DNA of 64,000 bases from an uncultured Rhodopila sp. (GCA_903851415.1 CAINOE010000107.1:186001-250000), one strand, 5' to 3'. Counted from the stretch's first letter, positions 44,707 through 52,950 are shown. The notes: a model not told the origin generated them from the sequence alone. Numbers and translations: made by a program.

Positions 44707-45734
44707 CAGCCTGCCAACCCCTCCGCCACCCGCATCACCCGAAGGAAGTTGCCGCCCCACAGTTTTTCAAGGGCGCCGCGGTCGTACCCGCGCCGCACCA
44801 GCTCGATCGTGATGTTCGGGCACTGCCCGGCATCGTTCCAGTCGCTGATGCCGCCGCCGCCGTCGAAATCCGAGGAAATCCCCACATGGTCGATGCCGAT
44901 GCGCTTCACCGCGTGGTCGATATGGTCCGCGAAATCGGCAACGGTGACCTCCTCCGGCTTGGCGTTCGCCTTGAGGAAGGCGGAGACGGCGGTGATCTGG
45001 ATCACCCCCTTCACGTCGCGGATCACGTCCAACTGCCAGTCCGCCATGTTGCGCGAATGATCGCACAGCGCGCTGATGCAGGAATGCGTCGAGACCACCG
45101 GGGAGCGCGATTCGTCCGCCGCCTGCACCATCGAATCGCGCGAGGCATGCGCCACATCGACCAGCATGCCGGCGCGGTTCATCGCCGCGATCGCCGCCTT
45201 GCCGAGCATCGACAGGCCGCCATGCTCGTTGCCGCGGTCGCCGAGGTCGCGCCGCGGGGTGCAGGAGTCCGCCAGCGCATTGTGGCCGTTATGGGTCAGC
45301 GTCATATAAACCGCCCCCCTCGCCCGGAACGCCGCGATCCGCGACAGATCGGCCCCCACGGCGAAACCATTCTCCACGCAGGGGACGATGCCAATCGCGC
45401 CGGCACGCCTGGCCGCCTCGATCTCGTCAGCCCGGGCGGCGAGGCGCACCGGGATCGCCGACTGCGTGCGGGCCATGCGGTTGATATGGTCCAGCATGGC
45501 GAGGGCGCGGCTATAGGCGGCATCCTCCGAGCCGGGCGTGCGGGTGGTCTGCGGAACGTAGGCGACGAAGCAGCCGGCCGTCAGGCCGCCGCGCAGCATT
45601 TTCGGCAGATCCACCTTTCTGGTGCTATCCTGGAACGGATCCGGGCCGGTTGGCCAGGGAATGTCGATATGTGTATCCAGCGTTACGAGGGTACGGTGGA
45701 TCGAGAGCGCGTCTGGCTGCAGGGCATCGTTCAT
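44706..45734 (-). CDS. Membrane dipeptidase family (M19) zinc hydrolase
   Basis: 342-residue dipeptidase of the renal dipeptidase family. The metal-binding LDTHIDIP, VENGF glutamate region, LTHNGHN, DVAHAS, STHSC and IDHVGISSDFDGGGG signatures are all present. The longer frame to 45971 lies over the divergent gene, so ATG 45734 is chosen. No signal peptide is seen. Translationally coupled with the aldo/keto reductase. Confidence 0.9.
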   Translation of the reverse strand: MNDALQPDALSIHRTLVTLDTHIDIPWPTGPDPFQDSTRKVDLPKMLRGGLTAGCFVAYVPQTTRTPGSEDAAYSRALAMLDHINRMARTQSAIPVRLAARADEIEAARRAGAIGIVPCVENGFAVGADLSRIAAFRARGAVYMTLTHNGHNALADSCTPRRDLGDRGNEHGGLSMLGKAAIAAMNRAGMLVDVAHASRDSMVQAADESRSPVVSTHSCISALCDHSRNMADWQLDVIRDVKGVIQITAVSAFLKANAKPEEVTVADFADHIDHAVKRIGIDHVGISSDFDGGGGISDWNDAGQCPNITIELVRRGYDRGALEKLWGGNFLRVMRVAEGLAG

Positions 45735-45795
45735 GGCGCAAGGCTTACAGATAACCGCGCGGTACGGAAGAGCCGTGTGCATCAAGGGGCCGAAA

Positions 45796-46413
45796 ATGCG
45801 GCGAGCCGCGATGGCTTTGGCGGTCCTGGCCGCAACCCCGGGCGCCGCGCCGGAGGCCGTCGGCAGTTGGCTGCTGGACTGCCAGGCTCCGGCCTGCGTG
45901 CTGCGCCACAAGGATCGGCTGTTCAGCGCCGCGGGCGTCTCGGCCGACATGGAGGTGCGCGCCGCCGGCAAGGCGCTGGTGCCGGTGCTGACGCTGCGCG
46001 GGCTGCCGGATCAGGTGCTGCTGGCCTCCTCGATGGCGGCCAAGGCAACGGCTTCGGTTCAGTTCCCCGGCGCCGCGCGGGTCGATCTGGCGTGCGGTAT
46101 CGGCGACGGCCTCTATATCTGCGCGCCTCCGGACAATGCGGTCGCCGCGCTGGCGGCGGTGCTGCCGAAGGCGCGGTCGGTTGCCGTGCGGGTTGCGCTG
46201 TCGGTCCCGGGCACGGATCTGCAGCCTTCGCGGGAGCGGTTGCTGGAACTGGCCGCGACGCCGGAGGCTCTGGCCCGCTTGCGTGCCGCCGGGGCGCCAC
46301 CAGCCGAACCGGGCGGATGGGTCGGCTTGGTGGACCGCGGGCTGAAGGCTGCCGGGTATCCGAATGGGGCGCGCGATTTGCCGGGGTTGGTGGCGCGGTA
46401 TCTGGGGCGGTGA
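45796..46413 (+). CDS. Putative exported protein, unknown function
   Basis: 205 residues with a signal peptide (MRRAAMALAVLAATPGAA). The first part after cleavage (VGSWLLDCQAPACVLRHKDR, with a likely disulfide) resembles invasion-associated locus B-like periplasmic proteins. A C-terminal helical part (ERLLELAATPEALARLRAAG) is different. AAGGGG precedes ATG 45796. It diverges from the dipeptidase across 61 bases. The IalB likeness is weak. Confidence 0.65.
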   Translation: MRRAAMALAVLAATPGAAPEAVGSWLLDCQAPACVLRHKDRLFSAAGVSADMEVRAAGKALVPVLTLRGLPDQVLLASSMAAKATASVQFPGAARVDLACGIGDGLYICAPPDNAVAALAAVLPKARSVAVRVALSVPGTDLQPSRERLLELAATPEALARLRAAGAPPAEPGGWVGLVDRGLKAAGYPNGARDLPGLVARYLGR

Positions 46414-46796
46414 AAGACCTGCAGCCGATGGGCAATCGTCTGCCGCGAATGCGGTCGCGATCGGCGACGAGGATGCTTCGCGCGATCTCCGCGGGATCAA
46501 GCGCGGAGCCGGCCCGGGATGGCATGCGGGTCTTCGTCGTCCATCCCCGGCGGGTCCGTCGTGACGGGTTGCTCAACCGGTGTAGAAACGCAGTCCGCAG
46601 GGGCCAAAGCCGGGAGGCCCGACAGCCCCTCCCGGACAGACGACCCGTCGCTGTCGCCATTGCTATGGCGCTCCGATGGCTATGTTTGTTTCGACGTGCC
46701 CGCACGGCGTCGCAGACGCCAGGAACCACCTCGATGCAAAAACGGCTGCGTCAGCGCGTGCCCCGGGCTCCAGGTCATTACCGGGCAGCAGGCCCT
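46414..46796. other. Gene-free interval, 383 bases
   Basis: No credible gene on either strand. It contains an eight-base-pair stem (CCGGGAGG at 46610-46617 with its complement at 46628-46635) without a T-run. Confidence 0.5.
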
Positions 46797-47153
46797 TCAC
46801 ACGTTTTCGATCACCTCCACCTGCGCCCCGTCGGTCGCAGCGACGAAGGCCACGCGGTTGCCCTGCTCGCCCGTCAGCTCCTCGAGCACGGCGACCCCAT
46901 TCCCGCGCAGCGTCGCCAGGGTCGCCGCGTAGTCGTCCGTCACCACCGCCACGTGCTCGATGCCGTAATGCTGCTCATGGTGCTGTTCCGGGATGATCCC
47001 GGTGATGTTCAACTGGGTGCCATGCAGGTCGAGCTGCCAGCCGCGGCCCGGCATCTCCGCCTTCTTCGCCGCGCCGAAATTGTCGATGTAATACCGCACC
47101 GTCGCCTCAACGTCGCGGGTCTTCAAATGCACATGCTGAAAGCTGATCGCCAT
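46797..47153 (-). CDS. VOC family (glyoxalase-like) protein
   Basis: 118-residue single-domain VOC metalloprotein. FQHVHLKTRDVEATVRYYID at the start and YGIEHVAVVTDDYAATLATL in the second half are the paired beta-alpha-beta modules, with potential metal ligands His10, His63 (EHVAV) and the C-terminal Glu (VEVIENV). Function may be isomerase, lyase or resistance; no substrate can be named. Confidence 0.85.
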   Translation of the reverse strand: MAISFQHVHLKTRDVEATVRYYIDNFGAAKKAEMPGRGWQLDLHGTQLNITGIIPEQHHEQHYGIEHVAVVTDDYAATLATLRGNGVAVLEELTGEQGNRVAFVAATDGAQVEVIENV

Positions 47154-47244
47154 CGCCGTTTCCCTTCGGTCGCGTGGTCCGGATGGTTGCCGGTTTCGCC
47201 GCGGGCTGGCAAGCGCCGGCCCCGGCCGGGTTCGTGCGGTTGCG

Positions 47245-47802
47245 TCAGCTCCGCGCGCCGCCGCCGGGCAGAACCTGGGCTCCGGCGCGGGCGGTGGCGA
47301 GGTTGGCGGTCTGATCGTAGGGCAGGTTCGATAGTCTCTGCAGCGTCTCCGGCGGCGGGCCGGTGAACACGGGCGAGGTCAAAGCCTGCGCCGCCTCCAC
47401 CTGGTTGCCGAACTGGAGGCCCGCGGCAAGCTGCAGCAGGGCGTTGACCACCGCCTGGGGAGGCGCGTCCGCCCGAATGCCGACGATCCGTCGCAGGTTG
47501 TCCCTCGCCTGCGCCATGTGTTGCTTGGTCGCCAGGTCCATGCCGATCCAGCGCGGGTTTTCGCGCAGCTCGCCGGAGAGATATTCCAGGGCGACCACGG
47601 CTTTCGCCGCCGCGACCGGGTTGTTGCGGGTGTTGCCCGGCGAGGCGAACGCCCAGGCGGACTGGCCGATAGCGCCGGTATCGTTGTCGAGGTACACGCC
47701 ATAAACGCCGGCCGGCAGATACGGCGTCGCCGGCGTCGGCGGCAGGGTCGCGCAGGCCGCGAGGGTCAGCGCCAGGAACGGGACAGCGCGCAGATCGATC
47801 AT
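47245..47802 (-). CDS. Putative lipoprotein, unknown function
   Basis: 185 residues. MIDLRAVPFLALTLAAC has a lipobox with Cys17. The rest is alanine-rich and helical (AVVALEYLSGELRENPRWIG; DNLRRIVGIRADAPP), probably periplasmic. The open frame extends to 48006 antisense to the TetR gene; ATG 47802 gives the signal sequence and is preferred. It lies 28 bases downstream of the TetR gene on the same strand. Confidence 0.68.
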   Translation of the reverse strand: MIDLRAVPFLALTLAACATLPPTPATPYLPAGVYGVYLDNDTGAIGQSAWAFASPGNTRNNPVAAAKAVVALEYLSGELRENPRWIGMDLATKQHMAQARDNLRRIVGIRADAPPQAVVNALLQLAAGLQFGNQVEAAQALTSPVFTGPPPETLQRLSNLPYDQTANLATARAGAQVLPGGGARS

Positions 47803-47830
47803 CCGGATGAAATGGGATGAGCGTCGCGTT

Positions 47831-48433
47831 TCAGCCAGTGGTATTTGTGCGCTCCGGAAGGATGCTGGCCGCGGCGGCATCCAGAAATGCCCGGGCCAGT
47901 TCCGGATCGTCTGCCAGCCGCGCCAGGACGACGGCGCCGACCATGGTGGAGAGAGCGGCGAGGGCGTTGCCGCGGTGGCGGTTGGGCGAACCGCTATCTC
48001 CGTCATGGGGATCCGGCATCACCCGCGCCAATGCCTCCAGCATCCCCCTCAGCGCCCCCCCGACCGCCGAACGCGACGCCGATCGGCGGGCGAAGTCGGG
48101 ACCGAGCGAGGTCAGGGAACAGCAGAGGCCGGAGGCGACTTTCTCCGGGTTCAGGTACCCCGCAACGATCCGCCGCAAGGCCGGGCCGGGGTCATCGGTG
48201 CGGCTGATCTCGTCCCAGGACCGGGCGGATTTCTCCAGCAGGCTCCGCGCGACTTCCGCGGCCAAAGCCTCCTTGGAGGCGAAATGGGCGTAGAAACCGC
48301 CATGCGTCAGGCCGGCCTGCTTCATCACCGCATCGACGCCGACACCGTCGATGCCGTGCTGGCGGAACAGCAGGCCGGCGGCGTCCAGGATGCGCTGGCG
48401 CGTTTCAATCCGGCGCGAGGTCGGCTCGGCCAT
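47831..48433 (-). CDS. TetR family transcriptional regulator
   Basis: 200-residue repressor. The N-terminal helix-turn-helix (QRILDAAGLLFRQHGIDGVG, then KQAGLTHGGFYAHFASKEAL) is typical of the AcrR/NemR-like branch. The C-terminal ligand domain carries two adjacent cysteines (GLCCSLTSLGPD), which could sense electrophiles or oxidants. AAGGAG precedes the ATG. It diverges from the MFS gene over 93 bases that contain two operator palindromes. Confidence 0.92.
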   Translation of the reverse strand: MAEPTSRRIETRQRILDAAGLLFRQHGIDGVGVDAVMKQAGLTHGGFYAHFASKEALAAEVARSLLEKSARSWDEISRTDDPGPALRRIVAGYLNPEKVASGLCCSLTSLGPDFARRSASRSAVGGALRGMLEALARVMPDPHDGDSGSPNRHRGNALAALSTMVGAVVLARLADDPELARAFLDAAAASILPERTNTTG

Positions 48434-48452
48434 CCGCTGCGCTCCTTTTGCT

Positions 48453-48497
48453 GACGATCGTCATATTGCCGCTTGACTTCTATATGACGACCGTCAT
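48453..48497. promoter_or_regulatory. Two TetR operators overlapping divergent promoters
   Basis: TGACGATCGTCA (48453-48464, perfect palindrome) and TGACGACCGTCA (48486-48497) lie 33 bases centre to centre between tetR and the MFS gene. A TTGACT -35-like element for the MFS gene is at 48474-48479, so the second palindrome lies in its spacer. Binding would repress both genes. Confidence 0.75.
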
Positions 48498-48526
48498 GGT
48501 AAAAGCAACCAAATTGGAGCGGCGGC

Positions 48527-49807
48527 ATGGGACCGAAGCTGATCGCGCGCCTGTTCGCAGGGCGCGTGCATTACGCCTGGATCGTGGTGGCGGTGATGTT
48601 CGTCGTGATCCTCGCCTCCGTCGGCGTGCGCGCGACGCCGGGCGTGCTGATCGTGCCGCTGCGGCAGGCGTTCGGCTGGAACGCCGCGGTGGTCTCGGGC
48701 GCGATCTCGCTGAACATCCTGCTGTTCGGGCTGGTCGGGCCGTTCGCCGCCGGTTTTATCCAGGTCATCGGCCTGAAGCGGACCGTGCTGTTCTCGATGG
48801 CGCTGCTGGTCATCGGCGCCGGGCTGAGCAGCCTGGTCACGCAAATCTGGCAGTTGTACCTGACCTGGGGCGTGCTGGTGGGCCTCGGTTCCGGCGCCGG
48901 CATGGTGGGGTTGGCCACCGCCGTCGCCAATCGCTGGTTCGTGCAGCGGCGCGGCCTTGTCGTCGGGCTGCTGACCGCCGGCAACGCCAGCGGGCAGTTG
49001 GTCTTCCTGCCGCTGCTGGCCAGCCTGGTGGTCTCGCATGGCTGGCACAGCGCGCCTCTGGCGGTGGCGGCGGTGATCCTGGCGCTGATCCCGCTGGTGA
49101 TGCTGCTGCTGCCCGAAAGCCCCGCCTCCATCGGCCTGGGCGCCTTCGGGACGACCGAGGTGGTGGAGTTGCCGCCACGCTCGGGCAACCCGTTCGTCAT
49201 CGCTGTCGCCGGACTGATGCGCGGCGCGAAGTCGGCCGATTTCTGGCTGCTGTTCGTGACCTTCGCGGTGTGCGGGTTCTCCACCAACGGGCTGGTGGCG
49301 ACTCACCTGATTCCGTTCTGCATGGATCACGGCATCCCGGAGGTCTCCGCCGCCAGCCTGCTGGCAGTCATGGGCGTGTTCGACCTGATCGGCACGACGC
49401 TGTCGGGCCACCTGACCGACCGGTATGATTCCCGCATCCTGCTGTTCTGGTACTACGGGTTGCGCGGGCTGTCGCTGATGGTCTTGCCGTTCACCGACTT
49501 TGACGTCGTCAGCCTGGCGATCTTCTCGGTGTTCTACGGGATGGACTGGATCGCGACGGTGCCGCCGACGGTGGCGTTGACCAACCAGGCGTTCGGCAAG
49601 AAGGACGCCCCCGTCATCGTCTCCTGGATCGTCGCCGGCCACCAGATCGGCGGCGCCCTGGCGGCTCTGGGCGCGGGAGAGACGCGGTATCTGACCGGAA
49701 GCTATGTGCCGGCGTTCGTGGCCAGCGGCGTCGCCTGCCTGATGGCGGCGCTGCTGGTGCTGCGCATCGCGCACCGCCGGGCGGCGGTGGCGGCACCGGC
49801 GGAGTGA
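48527..49807 (+). CDS. MFS transporter
   Basis: 426 residues with 12 predicted helices in two halves. The inter-helix motif (GFIQVIGLKRTVLFSM) and a GLGSGAGMVGLATAVANRWF segment fit the oxalate/formate-antiporter-like and monocarboxylate-like branch. The second half contains LSGHLTDRYDSRILLFWYYG. It is controlled by the divergent TetR protein and the two palindromes between them. Substrate unknown. Confidence 0.9.
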   Translation: MGPKLIARLFAGRVHYAWIVVAVMFVVILASVGVRATPGVLIVPLRQAFGWNAAVVSGAISLNILLFGLVGPFAAGFIQVIGLKRTVLFSMALLVIGAGLSSLVTQIWQLYLTWGVLVGLGSGAGMVGLATAVANRWFVQRRGLVVGLLTAGNASGQLVFLPLLASLVVSHGWHSAPLAVAAVILALIPLVMLLLPESPASIGLGAFGTTEVVELPPRSGNPFVIAVAGLMRGAKSADFWLLFVTFAVCGFSTNGLVATHLIPFCMDHGIPEVSAASLLAVMGVFDLIGTTLSGHLTDRYDSRILLFWYYGLRGLSLMVLPFTDFDVVSLAIFSVFYGMDWIATVPPTVALTNQAFGKKDAPVIVSWIVAGHQIGGALAALGAGETRYLTGSYVPAFVASGVACLMAALLVLRIAHRRAAVAAPAE

Positions 49808-49832
49808 CGCTGCCGCCCGGGCGGCAACGTCA
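49805..49832. terminator. 28-base near-perfect palindrome between convergent genes
   Basis: TGACGCTGCCGCCC pairs with GGGCGGCAACGTCA with one mismatch, centred on CCCGGG. It overlaps the MFS stop and lies 13 bases before the end of the convergent cytochrome gene. No T-run is seen. Confidence 0.55.
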
Positions 49833-49844
49833 TTCCGGACGCGG

Positions 49845-50405
49845 TCAGGCGGCCGGGGTGGCCTTGACACCGAATATCTTGATGCGGTCCAGCACGCCGT
49901 CCTTCCAGACGTAGTGATGGACCAGCGCCGCCGCGGCGTGGAACGCGGCGAGCCCGAGGATGGTCCAGGCGATGGCTGCATGCACCCCGAATATTTGGTC
50001 GAGCAGCGCCTTGTTGTCCGGGTCATACCCGGGAATCGGATAGACGTTGAACAGGTTCGTGCCCCGGATGCCGACCATCGACAGGCCCACGGCCACCTGG
50101 CCGAGGACCAGCAGGTTGAGCAGGATCTGAACGGCGTTGGCGAGGAAAGTCACCAGCTTGTTGCCGGGCGGCGGCAGTTGCCGCCCGAAGCTGCGGCGCC
50201 AGAGGATGCTGAGGATCACGATCGCGCCCAGCGCCGCACCGCCGGCGATATGAACGGATCGCGCATCGACCCGGAGGTCTCCCTTCGGAAAAAAGTCGAT
50301 CGCGTGCGCGCCGATGATCTGCACGATCACCAGCAGCGCGATGAGCCAATGGAAGAGTATCGTTAGCCCGTCGAACCGTGTGTAATTGTTGTTAACAGGA
50401 GGCAT
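49845..50405 (-). CDS. Cytochrome b561-type membrane protein
   Basis: 186 residues with four membrane helices and histidines placed to ligate two b haems: TILFHWLIALLV in helix 1, RSVHIAGGAAL in helix 2, FGVHAAIAWTI and AAFHAAAALVHHYVWKDG in helices 3 and 4. It matches prokaryotic b561 that passes electrons from quinol, for instance to superoxide. ATG 50405 has TTGGAG upstream; the frame to 50600 is an extension without likeness. Confidence 0.88.
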   Translation of the reverse strand: MPPVNNNYTRFDGLTILFHWLIALLVIVQIIGAHAIDFFPKGDLRVDARSVHIAGGAALGAIVILSILWRRSFGRQLPPPGNKLVTFLANAVQILLNLLVLGQVAVGLSMVGIRGTNLFNVYPIPGYDPDNKALLDQIFGVHAAIAWTILGLAAFHAAAALVHHYVWKDGVLDRIKIFGVKATPAA

Positions 50406-50505
50406 GAATAGGACTCCAAGGACTGTCCGCGAACGGACGTGTGGGTGTGGGTTGATGTAACCACATTTCAATACGTTGTGCGAGATGGCAATTCCATTCG
50501 GCTGT

Positions 50506-50670
50506 GCTTTTGCCTTGCGCGGTGGCGGCGGCGCTGATTCGGGCGCCGATGCCCTGCCTGCGCGGCGCGATGGCGGCGGCCAGGCCGCCTGAGCCGGCAC
50601 CGCCGATGACGGCTGTCCTGATGGTTCCTGTCGCAGCCTGCGTGTCGAGAGTCACCTCGCGCGCCTCCAT
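50506..50670 (-). pseudogene. Fragment of an FAD-dependent oxidoreductase N-terminus
   Basis: In the 400-base interval before the duplicated cassette, the minus frame reads TAVIGGAGSGGLAAAIAPRR, a degenerate FAD-binding Rossmann motif (GxGxxG followed by GGLAAAIA), and then loses likeness. It looks like the remaining 5' end of a deleted monooxygenase gene. Confidence 0.4.
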
Positions 50671-50806
50671 TCGGATGGATGCATGGTTCCGGCCCGGGTC
50701 CGTGCGCGCAGCCGGTTGGCGCGGAAGGCGATTGTGACCGCGGGCGCGGCCAGCCTAGCATCGCACCGGTTCACCCGGGGTCTCGATGGCCGGTGCGGAG
50801 GTGCTG

Positions 50807-51253
50807 ATGAGCTACCACGACGCGATGGACGATTACGACCTGCCGGAACTGACGGCGCAGGAGGTGCATGAGCGGGTCGAGGACTGGCTGCGGCGCCTCG
50901 ACGACCTGTTCGCCCGGATCAGGAGATGGGCGGCGGCGCACGGGCTGGCGATGAAGGACGGCGAACCTCGGCCGATGCTGGAGGAGCGGATGGAGCGTGT
51001 CGGCGAACCGGCGCGGGCGCAGCCGACGCTGGTGCTGCGGAGTGGGGAGGGTGCCGAAGTGTCGATCAAACCGAAGGCGCTTTGGGTCATCGGCGCGAAC
51101 GGCCGTGTCGATGTGCTGTCCCGCAAGAACGGTGTCTATGTGCTGATCGATCGGGCGGAGCCGTTGGAGCCGCCGCAGTGGATCCTCCGCAAAGTCGGGG
51201 CCGGCGGCGATGGCCGTGCGTTCGACCCCGAGTTGCTGGCGGAGATGGTCTAA
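50807..51253 (+). CDS. Cassette protein A, copy 1, unknown function
   Basis: 148 residues, acidic and helical at the N-terminus (DDYDLPELTAQEVHERVEDW; LRRLDDLFARIRRWAAAHGL), then EPRPMLEERMERVGEPA and a beta-rich C-terminal part ending PPQWILRKVGAGGDGRAFDP. GGAGG five bases before ATG 50807 sets the start; the same spacing is seen in copy 2. N-terminal halves of the two copies are nearly the same, while the stretch around residues 81-112 is strongly diverged. No known family is recognised. Confidence 0.7.
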   Translation: MSYHDAMDDYDLPELTAQEVHERVEDWLRRLDDLFARIRRWAAAHGLAMKDGEPRPMLEERMERVGEPARAQPTLVLRSGEGAEVSIKPKALWVIGANGRVDVLSRKNGVYVLIDRAEPLEPPQWILRKVGAGGDGRAFDPELLAEMV

Positions 51254-51333
51254 GCTTACGGCAGGGTGCCATAATCACGGCCGCCTGGGATTGGGTGGCG
51301 GTATCGCGCCAAGGGTGTTTTTTACAGCGATGA
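51254..51333 (+). pseudogene. Remnant of cassette gene C (HEPN type), copy 1
   Basis: Directly after the A1 stop the frame reads LRQGAIITAAWDWVAVSRQ, matching LEQVAIIKAAHDWMVLSCE at the start of C2, and then reaches TGA at 51331-51333. The rest of C (about 370 bases) is missing. Confidence 0.7.
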
Positions 51334-51389
51334 CTTCGCGGCGCTTCTTCTGGCTGCGCAGATCGGTAGGTCTGTGCTACGAGGGATAA

Positions 51390-51608
51390 ATGAGCGAGGC
51401 ATATTCTCATCGAGTCCTTATGCTGGAACCGAGCAACTTTGTCGGCACTTGGCGCCGCTTCGGTATGGTCGGACCGGTGTACGAGATCATCAGCGCCGGG
51501 ACCGCATTGCCCGACGGTGATCGGCTGATGCGCATTCGAGTGGTCGAAAGCGGCGAGGAACTGGATTACCGCGTCTTTGAGATTCTTGCCGATCCAGTGG
51601 AGCGTTGA
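51390..51608 (+). CDS. Cassette protein B, copy 1 (DUF5397-like)
   Basis: 72 residues from ATG 51390, which has GAGGG upstream; ATG 51420 aligns exactly with the start of copy 2 and may be the true one. The core GTWRRFGMVGPVYEI and RLMRIRVVESGEELDYRVFE is the DUF5397-like signature (from memory). Function unknown. Confidence 0.7.
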   Translation: MSEAYSHRVLMLEPSNFVGTWRRFGMVGPVYEIISAGTALPDGDRLMRIRVVESGEELDYRVFEILADPVER

Positions 51609-51756
51609 TGTTCGCCCTCGCATTCGATCTTGTTGCGGCCTTGGAGCGTCAGTTCAGTTTCGGCCTGTGTTGTTCGTTTGCCGATGATTTTCGGCAACAG
51701 GCCGTCGGAAGCAAACCGATTCACTCGGTGTTTGGGTGGCCGGTTCGGAGGTCCGC

Positions 51757-52200
51757 ATGAGCGACTATGACTCGATGGATGATTACGATCTGCCGGAACT
51801 GACGGCGCAGGAAGTGCACGCGCGGGTCGAGGACTGGCTGCGGCGCCTCGACGACCTGTTCGCCCGGATCAGAAGCTGGGCGACAACGCGCGGGCTGACC
51901 GTCAAGGATGGCGAACCGCGGCCGATGCTGGAGGAGCCGATGGAGCGGGTCGGGGAGCCGGCGCGGGACCAGCCGACCTTGGTGCTGCGAAGTGCGGAGG
52001 GGAAGGAGATCTGGGTCTGGCCAATAACGCCCTGGGTCCTCAACGCGAGTGGCTGCGTCGATCTGCTGTCTCAAAAGGGGATCTACACCCTTATTGACAG
52101 GGCGGAGCCGCTAGACCCGCCGAAGTGGGTGCTATGGAAGGTCGGCGCGGGAGGAACTGGCCGCCCGTTCGACCCCGAATTGCTCGCGGAGATGGTCTGA
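51757..52200 (+). CDS. Cassette protein A, copy 2, unknown function
   Basis: 147 residues, paralogue of the protein at 50807. The first 80 residues differ at about a dozen positions; residues about 81-112 (EGKEIWVWPITPWVLNASG) differ greatly; the C-terminus ending RPFDPELLAEMV is again nearly identical. GGAGG precedes ATG 51757 by five bases. Gene C2 begins two bases after its stop, so A and C are co-translated. Pairing with a HEPN protein suggests A could be its partner or antidote (inference). Confidence 0.72.
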   Translation: MSDYDSMDDYDLPELTAQEVHARVEDWLRRLDDLFARIRSWATTRGLTVKDGEPRPMLEEPMERVGEPARDQPTLVLRSAEGKEIWVWPITPWVLNASGCVDLLSQKGIYTLIDRAEPLDPPKWVLWKVGAGGTGRPFDPELLAEMV

Positions 52201-52202
52201 CC

Positions 52203-52658
52203 TTGGAACAGGTTGCCATAATCAAGGCTGCCCACGATTGGATGGTTCTGTCATGCGAAGCGGACCTGTCTCAAGCAGTAGCACGGGGCGACATGGATAC
52301 CGCGAAACGGCTGGAGGGAACCCGCCAAATCTTCGACCGGGCGGTGTTCGTAGTGTTGTTCGGACGATTTGAAATGGCGGTGACGGAGACCTTCGAGCAG
52401 GCACGAAATGCTCGATCGGCTAATCCCGACTGGAGGTCACGGCGCGGCTGGGACGTGCCGGCCTATCGCGTTCGGCGGATTCCATTCGAAACCAAGCTCG
52501 CTTTGGTGATGGACCGACAAACGGAGGCTCACGGCAGGATCATGCGGGCCTATGCGCTTCGGAACCACTGCGCCCATGGCGGGAGCACTAAAGCATTGAT
52601 CCCCATCGAAGAGTTTGTTGCTGATCTCTATGCGTGGCGCGCCTTGTTGCGTCGATGA
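52203..52658 (+). CDS. Cassette protein C, HEPN-type
   Basis: 151 residues from TTG 52203, which has GGAG about ten bases upstream and lies just after the A2 stop; the longer frame from 52125 is inside A2. A helical protein with RNHCAH at residues 120-125, the R-x4-H motif of HEPN domains, preceded by MRAYALRN and a QIFDRAVFVVLFGRFEMAV helix. HEPN proteins are often RNases in toxin-antitoxin and defence systems. C is present only in copy 2. Confidence 0.68.
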   Translation: MEQVAIIKAAHDWMVLSCEADLSQAVARGDMDTAKRLEGTRQIFDRAVFVVLFGRFEMAVTETFEQARNARSANPDWRSRRGWDVPAYRVRRIPFETKLALVMDRQTEAHGRIMRAYALRNHCAHGGSTKALIPIEEFVADLYAWRALLRR

Positions 52659-52761
52659 GGGGGGTGAGGTTTCCGATCTCAGAGCGTTTCTTCGTGCTTC
52701 GCGATCACCGGGCTTGCGCTATGAGGGATGAACAAGCAACATATCCTCCGACCGAAACAAG

Positions 52762-52950
52762 ATGTCGGACGCGTCCGCTCTCGCCGGGACATGGCGCCGC
52801 TTCGGCACCCCTCGGCCGGTCTACGAGATCATTGGCGCCGGGGCGGTCTTGCCCGGCGGCGAGCGGTTGATGCGTGTCCGAGTTGTCGAAAGCGGTGAGG
52901 AATTGGACTATCGGCTTGCCGATATCATACTCGATCCGTCAGAAGGTTGA
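52762..52950 (+). CDS. Cassette protein B, copy 2 (DUF5397-like)
   Basis: 62 residues: MSDASALAGTWRRFGTPRPV, then YEIIGAGAVLPGGERLMRVR and VVESGEELDYRLADIILDP. It aligns without gaps with copy 1 from position 51420. An upstream ATG at 52728 after GAGGG is out of frame with it, whereas the equivalent codon in copy 1 is in frame. Follows C2 by about 100 bases. Confidence 0.68.
   Translation: MSDASALAGTWRRFGTPRPVYEIIGAGAVLPGGERLMRVRVVESGEELDYRLADIILDPSEG

Larger units (their letters stand above)
50786..52950 (+). repeat. Tandem duplication of a three-gene cassette A-C-B
   Basis: Copy 1 spans 50786-51608 (A1, remnant of C1, B1) and copy 2 spans 51736-52950 (A2, C2, B2). The leader (GGCCGGTGCGGAGGT against GGCCGGTTCGGAGGT), A, the A-C junction (GCCATAATCA in both), the block before B and B itself all align. 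Copy 1 has lost nearly all of C. Confidence 0.85.

Noticed and set aside
46414..46796. Open frames on both strands after the exported protein gene
   Set aside because: No ribosome site, no motif, biased composition; treated as intergenic.
50926..51333. Second frame running through cassette gene A1
   Set aside because: Only its last 26 codons are meaningful, as the remnant of gene C; the rest is a shadow of A1.
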